DNA of 64,000 nt from Pseudoxanthomonas sacheonensis. GTDB lineage: Bacteria; Pseudomonadota; Gammaproteobacteria; Xanthomonadales; Xanthomonadaceae. The DNA lies in NCBI RefSeq assembly GCF_010093305.1, contig NZ_PDWS01000001.1:1-64000 (forward strand), in the 5' to 3' direction. This document shows positions 53,389-64,000 of the stretch, piece by piece. Each line of letters begins with the position of its first letter. Position 1 is the stretch's first letter. The notes under the pieces are model-generated. The model did no database searches. It saw only the letters and a list, made by a program, of their open reading frames with translations, and was not told the origin of the DNA. Both the position numbers and the translations under genes were made by a program.

Positions 53389-54624
53389 ATGCGACAACAC
53401 GTCGTGGTAGCCGCCTTGTTGCTGGCGCTGGCCGCCTGCCAGAAAAACGAAACCGCGCCGGCAAGCGCGGCCGTCGCCGCCGGCGATGCCGGTTTCGCCG
53501 CCACCCTGCACGAGCGCCTGCTGGACGCCAAACCGGGCGAGGTGATCGAGATACCCGCCGGCAAGTTCTCTTTCGACCGCAGCCTCACCTTGCGTGCCAA
53601 TGGAGTGACCATTCGCGGCGCCGGCATGGACAAGAGCGTGCTCAGCTTCAAGGGCCAGAAAGCCGGCGCCGAAGGGCTGCTGGTCAACGGCGACGATTTC
53701 ACCATCGAAAACCTGACCATCGAAGATTCCAAGGGCGATGGCCTGAAGATCAGCGAATCCAGGAACGTCACCATCCGCAAGGTCAAGGTGCAGTGGACCG
53801 GCGGCCCCAGCACCAAGAACGGTGCCTACGGCCTGTATCCGGTGCTGACGAAAAACGTGCTGATCGAGGATTCGGTGGCCATCGGCGCTTCCGACGCCGG
53901 CATCTACGTGGGCCAGTCCGACGGCGTGATCGTGCGCCGCAGCCGCGCCGAATCCAACGTGGCCGGTATCGAGATTGAGAACACCATCAACGCCGACGTG
54001 TACGAAAACGTGGCGACCCAGAACACCGGCGGCATCCTGGTCTTCAACATGCCCAACCTGACCCAGCAGGGCGGCAACATCCGCGTATTCAACAACAAGG
54101 TGATCGCCAACAACACCGGGAATTTCGGCGCCAAGGGCACGCCGGTGGCCAGCGTGCCGGCCGGCTCTGGCATGGTGGTGAACGCCAACGACGACGTGGA
54201 GATCTTCGACAACGAGATTTCCGACAACGCCACCGCCAACTTCATCATTTCCAGCGTGTATTCCACCGGTTACAAAGATTCCAGCATGGCCAAGGATTTC
54301 GATCCGTATCCGGAACGCATCTACGTGCACGGCAACAAAGTCAGCGGCGGCGGCGATTCGCCCGACGGGCTGGACCTGAAAGCGCTGAAGGTGGCGATGT
54401 TCGGACTGGGCGGAAGCTTTCCCGACGTGCTGTGGGATGGTTACTACAACAAGGACCGCAAAGTCGGTGGTAAGGCCGCTACGGGGCCGGAAATCTGCCT
54501 GCGCGATGTCAGCGGTGTGGTCAATGCCGACGGCCCGGGCGGTTACAAGAATCCGAGCAAGGACGCCAAGCCTTTCGAGTGCGACCTGCCGCGGCTGCCG
54601 GCGGTGGATCTGGGGCGCGGCTGA
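53389..54624 (+). CDS. Parallel beta-helix lipoprotein (TIGR03805-like)
   Basis: 411 residues from the ATG giving MRQHVVVAALLLALAACQK; lipobox LAAC (Cys17), no Asp at +2, so an outer-membrane destination is expected. The mature protein is a right-handed parallel beta-helix: FTIENLTIEDSKGDGLKI, VTIRKVKV, VLIEDSVAIGASDAGIYVG, VIVRRSRAESNVAGIEIENT. The repeated xIxxNxxxxxxxxGI turns are visible to about residue 330. Proteins of this type regularly pair with the di-heme protein that follows here 6 bp downstream. No substrate is known; carbohydrate or surface binding is suggested only by the fold. Confidence 0.88.
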   Translation: MRQHVVVAALLLALAACQKNETAPASAAVAAGDAGFAATLHERLLDAKPGEVIEIPAGKFSFDRSLTLRANGVTIRGAGMDKSVLSFKGQKAGAEGLLVNGDDFTIENLTIEDSKGDGLKISESRNVTIRKVKVQWTGGPSTKNGAYGLYPVLTKNVLIEDSVAIGASDAGIYVGQSDGVIVRRSRAESNVAGIEIENTINADVYENVATQNTGGILVFNMPNLTQQGGNIRVFNNKVIANNTGNFGAKGTPVASVPAGSGMVVNANDDVEIFDNEISDNATANFIISSVYSTGYKDSSMAKDFDPYPERIYVHGNKVSGGGDSPDGLDLKALKVAMFGLGGSFPDVLWDGYYNKDRKVGGKAATGPEICLRDVSGVVNADGPGGYKNPSKDAKPFECDLPRLPAVDLGRG

Positions 54625-54630
54625 GGTCGG

Positions 54631-55773
54631 ATGATGCAGTTGCGTGGTTTCGTATTGCTTGTCTTGGTGCTGCTGCTATCGGCGTGCGGAGGCGAGGATG
54701 CCGGCGTGCGTTTCTTCGCCGAGGGACAGCCCAAGGCGTTGAGCGAATGGCGCGTGCTCAAGATCGAAGATGGACGTCTGTCGTTGAACGAAGGCGTAGT
54801 GCCGTACGATCTCAACACGCCGCTGTTCAGCGATTATGCGCACAAGCTGCGCACGGTCTGGATGCCGAAGGGCAAGTCCGCGTCGTACGCGGCGCAGAAC
54901 AGTTTCGCCTTTCCGGTGGGCACCATCATCAGCAAGACGTTCTATTACCCGTTGCCCGGCGACGGAAAATGGGACGGCAAATCGGTGGCGCGCACCGTCG
55001 GCAACGACGATCTTCGGAACGAGACGCTGGATCTTTCGAAAGTGCGCCTGATCGAAACCCGGCTGCTGGTTCGCCGCGAAGGGGGTTGGGAAGCGATGCC
55101 CTATGTCTGGAACGAGGCGCAGACCGAAGCCACCCTTAAACGCGCGGGCGACTTGATCTCACTCGAGCTGGTGGACGGCGATGGCGGCCGCGAAGCGGTG
55201 GACTACCAAGTGCCCGACCAGAACCAGTGCGCCAGCTGCCATGCCACCGACAACAAGACCCGCGCACTGCATCCCATCGGACCGAAGGCGCGCAATCTCA
55301 ATCGCGATTTCGCCTATGCGGCAGGTAGCGAGAACCAGATCGCGCATCTCGCACGCGTCGGCTACCTGACCGGTGCGCCCGATCCCGCCCAGGCACCGCG
55401 TAATGCGAATTGGCAGGACGCCGCTCACGCCAAGCTCGAGGATCGCGCGCGCGCCTACCTTGACGTCAACTGCGGCCATTGCCACAGCCAGACCGGCCCG
55501 GCGATCACTTCCGGCATGTGGCTGGACGCGGCCATCGACGATCGACTGAAGCTGGGTTTCTGCAAACAACCGGTGGCGGCGGGCAAGGGCACCGGCAATC
55601 GCCTGTACGACATCGCGCCCGGCCAGGCCGATGCTTCGGTACTGGTGTTCCGCATGGACAGCGACGACCCTTCGGTGATGATGCCGGAGCTGGGGCGCTC
55701 GGTCGTCCACCGCGAAGGCGTGGAGCTGATACGGGAATGGATAAACGCGCAGCAGGGCGCATGCGATACATGA
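54631..55773 (+). CDS. Di-heme c-type cytochrome lipoprotein (SO_2930/TIGR03806-like)
   Basis: 380 residues. Signal peptide with lipobox LSAC (Cys19). The N-terminal half (LSEWRVLKIEDGRLSLNEGVVPYDLNTPLFSDYAHKLR) is the conserved domain of the family. Two haem-binding CxxCH motifs follow: CASCH (~residue 205) and CGHCH (~285), with SGMWLDAA after the second. Lipid-anchored periplasmic redox protein. Gene pairing with the beta-helix lipoprotein recurs in Shewanella, Caulobacter and relatives. Electron donor, acceptor and substrate are unknown. Confidence 0.88.
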   Translation: MMQLRGFVLLVLVLLLSACGGEDAGVRFFAEGQPKALSEWRVLKIEDGRLSLNEGVVPYDLNTPLFSDYAHKLRTVWMPKGKSASYAAQNSFAFPVGTIISKTFYYPLPGDGKWDGKSVARTVGNDDLRNETLDLSKVRLIETRLLVRREGGWEAMPYVWNEAQTEATLKRAGDLISLELVDGDGGREAVDYQVPDQNQCASCHATDNKTRALHPIGPKARNLNRDFAYAAGSENQIAHLARVGYLTGAPDPAQAPRNANWQDAAHAKLEDRARAYLDVNCGHCHSQTGPAITSGMWLDAAIDDRLKLGFCKQPVAAGKGTGNRLYDIAPGQADASVLVFRMDSDDPSVMMPELGRSVVHREGVELIREWINAQQGACDT

Positions 55774-55847
55774 GGTAGCGAAGGACCATCGGCGTGGCGA
55801 TATCTCAACGACGATTCGCCGCATAGCAATCAAACGGGGAGAGAGCG

Positions 55848-58292
55848 ATGAAGTTGATCCAACGTGGACTGGTAGTGGGAATGCGGCGCGCCTTGTTCGG
55901 CGGATGCCTGCTGGCGGCATCGACGGGAACGGCCTGGGCGCAGCAGGCCGAGGCGGCGCCGGCAGAAACCGATGCGACCACGCTGGACCGCATCCTGGTC
56001 ACCGCGCAGAGCCGCACCCAGGAACTGCAGGACGTGCCGATCGCGCTGCAGGTGCTGGACGACCGCATGATCCAGGACGTGGCGGCCGAAGACCTGGGCG
56101 ACCTGGACAGCTTCGTGCCGGGTCTGCAGATCAACAGCGTGCAGCCCACCCAACCCTCCATCGCGCTGCGTGGCATCAGCACCGACGATTTCGGCATCGG
56201 CACCGACCCGGCGGTGGGCGTGTTCATCGACGGCGTCTACACCGGGCGCAGCGGCGGCATCCTGCTGCCGCTGACCGATGTGGAGCGCATTGAAGTATTG
56301 AAGGGTCCGCAGGGCACCTTGTTCGGCCGCAACACGGCTGCGGGCGCGGTATCGGTGATCACCAAACGGCCCAGCAACGAAACCGAGGCCGCGGCCAAGC
56401 TCAGGCTCGGCAACTACGGCAAGCAGTATCTGGAAGCGATGGCCAACATCCCCCTCAGCGACCGCGCCGCGCTGCGCCTCAACGGCCTGTTAAACACCAG
56501 CGACGGCTGGTTGCAGGACGGCGCCACCGGCAAGGACCTGGGCGGCGACAATGTCTGGGCCACGCGCGCGGCCTTGCAACTGGGCATCACCGACAACACC
56601 ACGGCGCTGCTGAGTTGGGATCACGAAAGCCTGGATCAACTCGGGCGGCCCACCACCGGCATCGTGCCGCTGCCCGCGGCGCCGGGTTTGCCGGTCGCAC
56701 CCGCCGACCCGCTGACCTACCTGGATCCGCGCGACATCGACACTTTCAACGATACCGCCGCCAGCGCCGAGTGGCGCACCTTCGATGGCGTCACCTTGAT
56801 CGTCGATCACGGCTTCGAATGGGGCCACCTGACTTCCACCACCGCCTGGCGCCAGTTCGACGCGCTCAACCGCGTGGAAGAGGACGGTACCAACCGGCCC
56901 AACCTGTACCTGGATTCCACCAACAGCGAGTCCAACGAGACCAGGTACCAGGAATTCAAGTTCAGCGGCGCCACCGACCGGCTCGACTGGGTGGCGGGAG
57001 CGAGCTACTACGAAGAGGAAGCCAATCAGACCAGCGAAATCAACACCACTACTACCGCAGTGGATACGGCGGTGTCCAATCTGGGTCTGGCGCCGACGCC
57101 GGACGGCACGCTGTTCGGATATTTCTCGCAGGTGCTGGCCTCCTTCGGCATCCCGTTGACGCTCATGGACCATGCCTGGAACGAGCAGTTCTACAACACG
57201 TTGAAGACGAAATCCTACGCGGGCTTCGGCGACGTGATCTGGCACGTCAACGACAAACTCAATCTGACCTTCGGTCTGCGCTACACGCGCGACGAGAAGG
57301 ATTTCAGCTGGTTCAACGACATCCGCAACGCACCGACCCTGGACGCCACGCTCGATGCGCTGGACGCGGCCGGATTCTTCGCCCTGGCCGGGGTGCCGAA
57401 GGAAACCTTCATCTTCGACCTGGCCTTCGTCGATCCGCCGGCGATGATGAACAAGGGCGCGACCACCCGCGCCAGAAAATCGTGGAGCGACTGGAGCCCG
57501 CGCCTGGTGGCCGACTACCATTTCAGCGAAAACCTGATGGGCTTCGCCTCGCTGGCCAAGGGCTACAAGGCCGGCGGCTACAACGCCTTGCAGATCGGCA
57601 GCGAGTTCGACAACGAAGACGTGTGGAACGCCGAAGTGGGATTCAAGCACACCCTGCCCGAGGCGCGCCTGGCCTACAACGCTTCGGTGTTCTTCTACCG
57701 CTACGACAACCGCCAGTCGATCCGCCTGGACAACACCAGCACCATTCCGCGATTCGTCGTGGATACCGGTGACGTGGAGGCCTATGGCGTGGACTTCGAC
57801 CTGCGCTGGCAGGTCAGCAATGCGTTCGGCATCGATTTCAACGCCGAGTACATCAACTCCGAGTACAAGGACTACAGCGTCAATACGGCCGCCGGGCTGC
57901 TGGACCTCAATGGGCAGCCCACGGGCGAACCGTCCTGGTCGGCGGCGCTGGGCGGCCACTACACCTGGAACCTCGGCGATGGCGGCGACCTGCGCCTGGC
58001 CTTGCGCCACGCCTATCGCGGCGCTTGCCGCAGCAACGACTACAACCGCGATTCGGGCGACTGCACCAGCCTGCCCAATTTCTCCACCGGAGAATCGCAG
58101 AACCGTACCGACGTCCGTCTGGGCTGGTCTTCGGCCCGCGGCCACTGGAACTGGGCGGTGTACGCGAACAACGTGTTCGACAACCAGTACGTCGGCCAGC
58201 TGAACGTGTACGGTCGCGAGGCCTTCGGCACCGTAGGCGCGGTGGTCAGCGAGCCGCGCACTTACGGGATGGAAGTAGGGGTGAAGTTCTGA
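55848..58292 (+). CDS. TonB-dependent outer-membrane receptor
   Basis: 814 residues. Signal peptide ending at TAWAQQ, TonB-box-like LDRILVTAQSR, plug domain (DVPIALQVLDDRMIQDVAAEDLGDL, IALRGISTDDFG, IEVLKGPQGTLFGRNTAAGAVSVIT), then a 22-strand-type barrel ending in VGVKF with the C-terminal Phe used by the Bam machinery. It lies 75 bp after the di-heme gene and is probably in the same operon. The substrate is unknown. It is not obviously a siderophore receptor and lacks the N-terminal signalling domain. Confidence 0.93.
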   Translation: MKLIQRGLVVGMRRALFGGCLLAASTGTAWAQQAEAAPAETDATTLDRILVTAQSRTQELQDVPIALQVLDDRMIQDVAAEDLGDLDSFVPGLQINSVQPTQPSIALRGISTDDFGIGTDPAVGVFIDGVYTGRSGGILLPLTDVERIEVLKGPQGTLFGRNTAAGAVSVITKRPSNETEAAAKLRLGNYGKQYLEAMANIPLSDRAALRLNGLLNTSDGWLQDGATGKDLGGDNVWATRAALQLGITDNTTALLSWDHESLDQLGRPTTGIVPLPAAPGLPVAPADPLTYLDPRDIDTFNDTAASAEWRTFDGVTLIVDHGFEWGHLTSTTAWRQFDALNRVEEDGTNRPNLYLDSTNSESNETRYQEFKFSGATDRLDWVAGASYYEEEANQTSEINTTTTAVDTAVSNLGLAPTPDGTLFGYFSQVLASFGIPLTLMDHAWNEQFYNTLKTKSYAGFGDVIWHVNDKLNLTFGLRYTRDEKDFSWFNDIRNAPTLDATLDALDAAGFFALAGVPKETFIFDLAFVDPPAMMNKGATTRARKSWSDWSPRLVADYHFSENLMGFASLAKGYKAGGYNALQIGSEFDNEDVWNAEVGFKHTLPEARLAYNASVFFYRYDNRQSIRLDNTSTIPRFVVDTGDVEAYGVDFDLRWQVSNAFGIDFNAEYINSEYKDYSVNTAAGLLDLNGQPTGEPSWSAALGGHYTWNLGDGGDLRLALRHAYRGACRSNDYNRDSGDCTSLPNFSTGESQNRTDVRLGWSSARGHWNWAVYANNVFDNQYVGQLNVYGREAFGTVGAVVSEPRTYGMEVGVKF

Positions 58293-58396
58293 CCTGCGGA
58301 GATCCCGGCGCTTCCAAAGCCTGGAGCGCCTTTCTGACACGCCGGCGCGGCGAATCCTGACTGGCGTTAATCCGGTGCGGTCGGCATCCTAGTCAG

Positions 58397-60498
<2,102 letters not shown>

Positions 60499-60502
<4 letters not shown>

Positions 60503-60557
60503 GTCGGGGCTACGTCCCCGACGCATTGCGCCCGTCGGGGACGTAGCCCCGACCTAC
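60499..60557. repeat. Inverted pair of family-C repeats
   Basis: GTAGGTCGGGGCTACGTCCCCGAC and its complement, 10 bases apart. TAG at 60500-60502 is the recG stop. Confidence 0.92.
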
Positions 60558-60592
60558 GTGCGAAACTCCGTCATCGAATTGGAAGACGAAAC

Positions 60593-61531
60593 ATGACCGA
60601 CAAGATTCCCCTGTTGATCGACACCGACCCCGGCGTAGACGACGCTCTCGCCCTGTTGATGGCGTTCAACGATCCCGATCATGAGCTGGTCGGCCTGACC
60701 ATCGCCGCCGGCAACGTCGGCCTGGACTACACCGTGCGCAACGCGCTCAAGCTCTGCGAGATCGCCGGGCGCCAGGACGTGCCGGTCTACGCCGGCTGCG
60801 CCGATCCGCTGCTGCATCCCTCGGTCGATGCCGCGCATGTGCACGGGCGCGACGGCTTCGGCGATATCGGCTTCGAGCCCGCCACGCGCGAGGCCGAGGG
60901 CGAGCACGCCGCGCTGGCGATCCTGCGCCTGTCGCACCAGCATGCCGGCCGATTGCTGCTGGTCGCGCTCGGCCCGCTCACCAATATCGCGCTGGCGCTG
61001 AAGCTGGACCCCACGCTGCCCCAGCGCATCAAGCGCTTCGTGGTCATGGGCGGGGCGGTCAGCGCCCACGGCAACATCACCGCCGCGGCCGAGTTCAACG
61101 TCGCCTTCGATCCGGAAGCGGCGCATATCGTTTTCCAGGGGTTCCCGCATATCGACCTGGCCGACTGGGAGGCGGTGATGGCGCACGGTTTCCTGCACAG
61201 CAAGGCCGAGCAATGGCTGCAGGCGGACTCTCCGCGGGCCCGTTTCTACGACCGGATCTCCCTGCAGACCCGCAACTGGTCGGCCGACCGCCGCGGCGAC
61301 CACTGGCATTCCGCCGACGCCCTGGCCATGGCCTATGCCCTGCAGCCGCAAGGGGCGCAGGAGCTGCTGGACCGCCCGGTGGCGGTGGAGCTGGCCGGCA
61401 CCCTGACCCGCGGCGCCACCGTGGTGGACTGGAACCGCCAGCACGGCAGGCCGGACAACGCGACCCTGCTGATGCGCTACGACCAGGCCCGTTTCGAGGC
61501 CCTGGTCCAGGCCGCCCTGGCGGCCGGCTGA
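60593..61531 (+). CDS. Nucleoside hydrolase (inosine-uridine-preferring type)
   Basis: 312 residues. Calcium site IDTDPGVDDALAL at the N-terminus, AAGNVGLDYTVRNALKL, GPLTNIALAL, VMGGAVSAHGNITAAAEFNVAFDPEAAHIVF, and a late DALAMAYALQP providing the last Asp. It splits ribonucleosides into base and ribose for salvage. The exact preference (uridine, inosine or other) cannot be told. The cluster starting with DTDPGxDDA defines the family. Confidence 0.94.
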   Translation: MTDKIPLLIDTDPGVDDALALLMAFNDPDHELVGLTIAAGNVGLDYTVRNALKLCEIAGRQDVPVYAGCADPLLHPSVDAAHVHGRDGFGDIGFEPATREAEGEHAALAILRLSHQHAGRLLLVALGPLTNIALALKLDPTLPQRIKRFVVMGGAVSAHGNITAAAEFNVAFDPEAAHIVFQGFPHIDLADWEAVMAHGFLHSKAEQWLQADSPRARFYDRISLQTRNWSADRRGDHWHSADALAMAYALQPQGAQELLDRPVAVELAGTLTRGATVVDWNRQHGRPDNATLLMRYDQARFEALVQAALAAG

Positions 61532-61539
61532 GAACCGGG

Positions 61540-61569
61540 TTGCACAGGAGGCGCGCGGCGGGCTAAAAT
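61540..61569 (+). promoter_or_regulatory. Sigma-70 promoter of rpmE2
   Basis: TTGCAC (61540-61545), 18-base spacer, TAAAAT (61564-61569), 36 bases before the rpmE2 ATG. Confidence 0.7.
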
Positions 61570-61604
61570 GCCGCTCTTCACTTCCCTAGATATCTGGTGC
61601 CGCC

Positions 61605-61853
61605 ATGAAGGCCGACATCCATCCCGAATACCGCGACGTCGTCTTCCAGGACGTCACCTCCGATTTCAAGATCCTGACCCGTTCCACCCTGGCCTCCAAA
61701 GAGACCGTGAAGTGGGAAGACGGCAACGAGTATCCGCTGATCAAGGTGGAAATCTCCTCCTCGTCGCACCCGTTCTACACGGGCCAGCACAAGGTCATGG
61801 ACACCGGCGGCCGCATCGACAAGTTCCAGAAGCGCTACCAGCAGGCGAAGTAA
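61605..61853 (+). CDS. rpmE2: Ribosomal protein L31 type B (zinc-independent)
   Basis: 82 residues. [17 protein letters not shown] at the N-terminus and [28 protein letters not shown] are the family marks. It has no Cys, so it lacks the zinc ribbon of the ordinary L31; such paralogues usually replace it when zinc is scarce and are controlled by Zur. No Zur box was identified here, and this may be the only L31 in the genome. Flanked by a good promoter and terminator. Confidence 0.96.
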   Translation: MKADIHPEYRDVVFQDVTSDFKILTRSTLASKETVKWEDGNEYPLIKVEISSSSHPFYTGQHKVMDTGGRIDKFQKRYQQAK

Positions 61854-61876
61854 TTCCTGCAGCTCGGTTGTACCGG

Positions 61877-61903
61877 ACGGCCGCGCCCAGCGCGGCCGTT
61901 TTC
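61877..61903 (+). terminator. Intrinsic terminator after rpmE2
   Basis: ACGGCCGCG-CCCAG-CGCGGCCGT followed by TTTTCGTT. Confidence 0.9.
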
Positions 61904-62078
61904 GTTGCGGTGGCCGAACGGTCCGTTCCTTATCCTTTGGTCTGAACTCCGCGTTCTTTTGAGCGACGGCTCCAAAACGCGTGTGCGATAATTCGGCCAT
62001 CCAGCGTCAACACGGCCTGGACTCCCGTCCCGCGCCGCCGGCACCGCCGACCGGCGCATCCCCACGAAGGAGCGCACT

Positions 62079-63368
62079 GTGTCAGAACTCGACCAGGCCA
62101 CATTGACCGCCGGCGAAAAATCGGTGGTCATGCCGGTACTCAAACCCACGCTCGGCAATAGTTGTGTCGACATTTCCAAGCTGACCAAGGAAACGGGTCT
62201 TTTCACCTACGATTCCGGCTTCACCGCCACGGCCAGCTGCAAGTCCGCAGTCACCTACATCGATGGCGACGCCGGCGTGCTGCTGTACCGCGGCTATCCG
62301 ATCGAGCAATTGGCCAAGCAGTCCAGCTTTCTGGAAGTGGCCTATCTGCTTATGAGCGGCGAGCTGCCCACGGCGGACGAATTCGCCAAGTTCGACCATG
62401 AAGTCGCGCATCACACGATGATGCACGAGGCCTTCAAGAATTTCCTCGGCGGCTTCCGCCACGACGCGCATCCGATGGCGATGATGGTGGGCATGGTCGG
62501 CTCGATGGCCGCGTTCTACCACAACACGCTGGATCTGGAAGACCCCGAGCAGCGCCGCCTGGCCGCGATCCGCCTGATCGCCAAGGTGCCGACGATCGCG
62601 GCAGCCTGCTACCGCTATTCGATCGGCTGGCCGGTGCGTTTCCCGCGCAACAACCACGCCTACGTGGACCGCTTCCTGCACATGATGTTCGAGGTGCCCA
62701 GCGAGCCGCTGGATCTCAATCCGGTCGCCGCCAAGGCGCTGGATCTGTTGTTCATCCTGCACGCGGACCATGAGCAGAACGCTTCCACCTCCACTGTGCG
62801 CATGGTCGGTTCCACCGGCGCCAATCCGTACGCCTGCGTCGCTGCCGGCGTGGCGGCGCTGTGGGGTCCGGCGCACGGCGGCGCCAACGAGGCCGTGCTG
62901 AAGATGCTGGCCGAGATCGGCAAGCCGGAGAACGTCAGCTCGGCGGTCGACAAGGCCAAGGACAAGGAATCGGGTTTCCGCCTGATGGGCTTCGGCCACC
63001 GCGTGTACAAGAATTTCGATCCGCGCGCCAAGATCATCCGCGAGATGACCCACGAAGTGCTGGCCGAACTGGGCGTCAACGACCCGATGCTGGAAGTGGC
63101 GCTGCGCCTGGAAGAGGCCGCGCTGAAGGACGACTATTTCGTGCAGCGCAAGCTGTACCCCAACGTCGACTTCTACAGCGGCATCATCTACAAGGCGCTC
63201 AACATCCCCACCGAGATGTTCACGGTGATGTTCGCCATCGCCCGCACGGCAGGCTGGGTGGCGCACTGGCTGGAGCAGCAGGTCGACCCGGAAGCCAAGA
63301 TCGGCCGCCCGCGGCAGATCTACACCGGCTACGCCGAGCGCGACTACAAGGGCATCGATCAGCGTTGA
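62079..63368 (+). CDS. gltA: Citrate synthase, type II
   Basis: 429 residues from GTG at 62079, preceded by AAGGAG. It condenses oxaloacetate and acetyl-CoA. Motifs: [22 protein letters not shown], catalytic His in [15 protein letters not shown], His in [25 protein letters not shown] and catalytic Asp in NVDFYSGI. The length and N-terminal domain fit the hexameric, NADH-regulated gammaproteobacterial type. A strong terminator follows. Confidence 0.97.
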   Translation: MSELDQATLTAGEKSVVMPVLKPTLGNSCVDISKLTKETGLFTYDSGFTATASCKSAVTYIDGDAGVLLYRGYPIEQLAKQSSFLEVAYLLMSGELPTADEFAKFDHEVAHHTMMHEAFKNFLGGFRHDAHPMAMMVGMVGSMAAFYHNTLDLEDPEQRRLAAIRLIAKVPTIAAACYRYSIGWPVRFPRNNHAYVDRFLHMMFEVPSEPLDLNPVAAKALDLLFILHADHEQNASTSTVRMVGSTGANPYACVAAGVAALWGPAHGGANEAVLKMLAEIGKPENVSSAVDKAKDKESGFRLMGFGHRVYKNFDPRAKIIREMTHEVLAELGVNDPMLEVALRLEEAALKDDYFVQRKLYPNVDFYSGIIYKALNIPTEMFTVMFAIARTAGWVAHWLEQQVDPEAKIGRPRQIYTGYAERDYKGIDQR

Positions 63369-63393
63369 TCGGTTCCGTTTCGTGCAACAAGAA

Positions 63394-63419
63394 AGCCCCG
63401 CATTGCGGGGCTTTTTTTT
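63394..63419 (+). terminator. Intrinsic terminator after gltA
   Basis: AGCCCCGC-ATT-GCGGGGCT followed by an unbroken run of T (63412-63419). Confidence 0.96.
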
Positions 63420-63453
63420 GTCTTAATGTTTTCGGACAAAGACATGCGTTCGA

Positions 63454-63876
63454 CTACGGTTCTTCAGTTATAACAATGCGCGGGTCGCTAGAAAGGATGT
63501 CAGATAGGTCGGCATTGAGCTTCAGGAGTGCCGGGCCCGTGTCGGACTTATTGAATAGTCTTTTGAGGAGCGGAATCTCCGCTACGGCGAAACAGTGCCA
63601 GAAGATATGTTCCTTGGGCGGCGGCGGATCGCTCTCTTGGGCGGTGGAATAATCCGTCACGTTTCCGCAGCCCACCCAAAGCATGAATGGATCTCTGGAA
63701 CACATGAGGCATCTTCCCCAATCTTCATTGATCACCGGCTCGACGTCGTAGCCGCGTAGCTCCAGCTGTTCCTTCAGCCAATTGGCAAGCTGACGACCGT
63801 ACATCCGGGGGTTGATCTCCTGATCCTCTCCAGGTTCGATATCGAACATACTGGATTGAAACCAGAAACCGTCCAT
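63454..63876 (-). CDS. Hypothetical cytoplasmic protein
   Basis: 140 residues, no signal peptide or membrane segment. It begins MDGFWFQSSMFDIEPGEDQEINPRMYGRQLANWLKEQLE and contains four Cys (RCLMCSRDP, VGCGN, WHCFAV). The pattern PGEDEEINP...YGRQLA...GYDVEPV...EDWG is one I associate with short uncharacterised proteobacterial proteins, without a function. GC is lower than that of gltA. Nothing identifiable is seen in 63877-64000. Confidence 0.65.
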   Translation of the reverse strand: MDGFWFQSSMFDIEPGEDQEINPRMYGRQLANWLKEQLELRGYDVEPVINEDWGRCLMCSRDPFMLWVGCGNVTDYSTAQESDPPPPKEHIFWHCFAVAEIPLLKRLFNKSDTGPALLKLNADLSDILSSDPRIVITEEP

Positions 63877-64000
63877 TGGTCAGCACCTGAGTTGAGTCGG
63901 CCCGCGAAGCGGGTTCGGCTTGAATGAATTGCTAAGTACATGCCCACGCTATAAGAGATGGCCTCTCAATCGAAGATGTTAGGCATGCTTCAGATCACAA

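Noticed and set aside
61854-62078. A sigma-70 promoter for gltA using TTGAGC (61959) and GATAAT (61987)
   Set aside because: The 22-base spacing is too long, and no better -35 is seen at 16-18 bases.

Overview
The window is high-GC gammaproteobacterial chromosome. Several things point to the Xanthomonadaceae/Lysobacteraceae (Lysobacter, Pseudoxanthomonas or Luteimonas-like): a PPi-dependent phosphofructokinase next to adk, the ygfB-pepP / zapA-6S RNA-ygfA block, the gmk-rpoZ-spoT-ridA-recG order, a subtilisin with a C-terminal P domain, a DedA-PAP2 fusion, and intergenic spaces packed with small palindromic repeats. This assignment comes from protein and gene-order resemblance; no rRNA or tRNA gene was seen.

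Layout. 1-1400: the 3' end of an RHS toxin gene with an AT-richer tip and a small lipoprotein, a candidate immunity protein. 1436-2220: REP repeats around a REP-associated tyrosine transposase. 2279-5982: aldehyde dehydrogenase (aldB) and a divergent AcoR-type sigma-54 activator, with a clear -24/-12 promoter in front of aldB. 6360-15351: housekeeping and metabolic genes (pfp, adk, mpl, a LON-domain protein, DedA-PAP2-LssY, an SDR, gloA, a YdjM-like membrane hydrolase). 15703-25458: secreted S8 protease, isochorismatase-like hydrolase, argD, the hemL-HAD-cystathionine synthase operon, thiE, rubredoxin, a SirB1-like protein and a DUF192 lipoprotein. 25513-28088: a Y-family DNA polymerase with a small unknown gene and a divergent HTH regulator. 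28380-35724: rpiA, EVE protein, ygfA, 6S RNA, zapA, a zapB-like gene, a GGDEF/EAL protein, ygfB and pepP. 35804-38064: a lower-GC cassette with a secreted RHS-tip protein carrying an HEYLH motif, a secreted partner and a frameshifted SirB1-like gene. 38232-46704: SnoaL-like protein, phosphatase-like protein, pepQ, PilZ + DUF1631, hemW, ABM, rdgB, VOC and rph. 46772-52024: yicC, gmk, rpoZ, spoT and ridA. 52190-58292: AraC regulator, beta-helix lipoprotein, di-heme cytochrome lipoprotein and TonB receptor, apparently inserted between ridA and recG. 58397-63876: recG, nucleoside hydrolase, rpmE2, gltA and a small unknown gene.

The strongest structural theme is the density of dispersed palindromes (at least nine sequence families). 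One family is shared with the transposase locus. One element lies in frame inside mpl. Several elements supply the TAG stop codon of the preceding gene. A 163-bp near-perfect palindrome sits 6 bp from the rpiA stop. The accessory functions most worth following are the RHS metallopeptidase cassette (35.8-38.1 kb) and the outer-membrane beta-helix/cytochrome/TonB cassette (52.2-58.3 kb).
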